From contig JAFUDS010000013.1 of the NCBI GenBank assembly GCA_017464305.1, forward strand, positions 1 through 52,419: a DNA stretch of 52,419 nt, written 5' to 3'. The stretch comes from Clostridia bacterium (lineage in GTDB: Bacteria > Bacillota > Clostridia > Christensenellales > Aristaeellaceae). A program made the translations under genes and the position numbers. Shown here piece by piece: positions 52,279 through 52,419 of this stretch (its first letter is position 1; each line of letters starts with the position of its first letter). Under the pieces are notes generated by a model that was not told where the DNA came from, did not search any database, and saw only the letters and a list, made by a program, of their open reading frames with translations.

Positions 52279-52419
52279 ATGCGAAGGGATGTTTCACTCA
52301 GGGGCCCTTGGAAGACGTCGGCACTTAGCGGGTGGCGAGCGCGCACGCGCGAAGGCAGCCGCTTTGTGCCGCTACGTCTGGAACGGAGGCGCGAGCCGTG
52401 CCCCGGAGGGGAACTCCCG
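52279..52419 (-). repeat. Right copy of the 141-bp terminal inverted repeat
   Basis: Exact reverse complement of bases 1-141, with identity ending precisely at 52279. It begins 22 bases after the L,D-transpeptidase stop codon and carries no gene. The hairpin described for the left copy lies at 52313-52379 here. Confidence 0.95.

Noticed and set aside
1-52419. Terminal inverted repeats as ends of a transposon or linear plasmid
   Set aside because: There is no transposase, integrase, terminal protein or replication gene. The repeat length equals a standard assembler k-mer, so an assembly break at a repeat is more likely.

Overview
The window reads as a contig from a GC-rich Bacillota genome, most likely an uncultured, gut-type Clostridia lineage. 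The grounds are strong AGGAGG-type ribosome binding sites, frequent TTG and GTG starts, housekeeping genes in Gram-positive style (plsX-acpP-rnc, rlmH, archaeal/eukaryotic-type proS), secreted SH3/peptidoglycan-binding proteins with Thr-Pro linkers, an L,D-transpeptidase and a DUF5711-like gene. I see no outer-membrane genes. The lineage is inference. I found no rRNA, tRNA, CRISPR array, transposase or phage gene.

Layout. (1) 183-5264: a dipeptide/oligopeptide ABC importer (two permeases, two ATPases) and an M20 peptidase, closed by a strong terminator. The substrate-binding protein is not in the window. (2) 5459-22018, plus strand: a surface-glycan cluster from a clear promoter. It has a polytopic GT-C-like protein, a GtrII-type glucosyltransferase, an acyltransferase-3, a DUF2142-like protein, two GT2 enzymes, a GT87-like enzyme, a Wzx-type flippase, a hexapeptide acyltransferase, a translationally coupled 3-hydroxyacyl-CoA dehydrogenase and thiolase, and a DUF6020-like protein. 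(3) 22029-30432, minus strand: a near-copy of the first polytopic protein, a second DUF6020-like protein, then a tight deoxyaminosugar operon (GtrB-like GT2, NDP-hexose 2,3-dehydratase, DegT aminotransferase, FdtA-type ketoisomerase, Gfo/Idh reductase). (4) 30610-39239, plus strand: two DUF2142-type proteins, a FAD oxidoreductase, a radical SAM/SPASM protein and another GT-C-like protein. (5) 39249-52256: rlmH, a secreted barnase-type RNase, a lipoprotein with five peptidoglycan-binding repeats, an Mrp/NBP35 ATPase, a DUF5711-like protein, proS, plsX, acpP, rnc, an SH3/peptidoglycan-binding protein and an L,D-transpeptidase.

How it fits together. Regions 2-4 look like one locus for an elaborate cell-surface glycan. 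About ten polytopic GT-C-like proteins suggest polyprenyl-phosphate-sugar donors used on the outer face. The sugar operon would make a rare 3-amino and/or 2-deoxy 6-deoxyhexose. The hexapeptide transferase could N-acylate it, and the dehydrogenase/thiolase pair could supply an unusual acyl-CoA. That acyl-sugar branch is the most interesting hypothesis here. The Thr-Pro-rich secreted proteins of region 5 are possible glycan acceptors or wall-binding partners, which is speculative.

The contig ends are an exact 141-bp inverted repeat. That length points to an assembly-graph overlap at a genomic repeat rather than to a mobile-element end.
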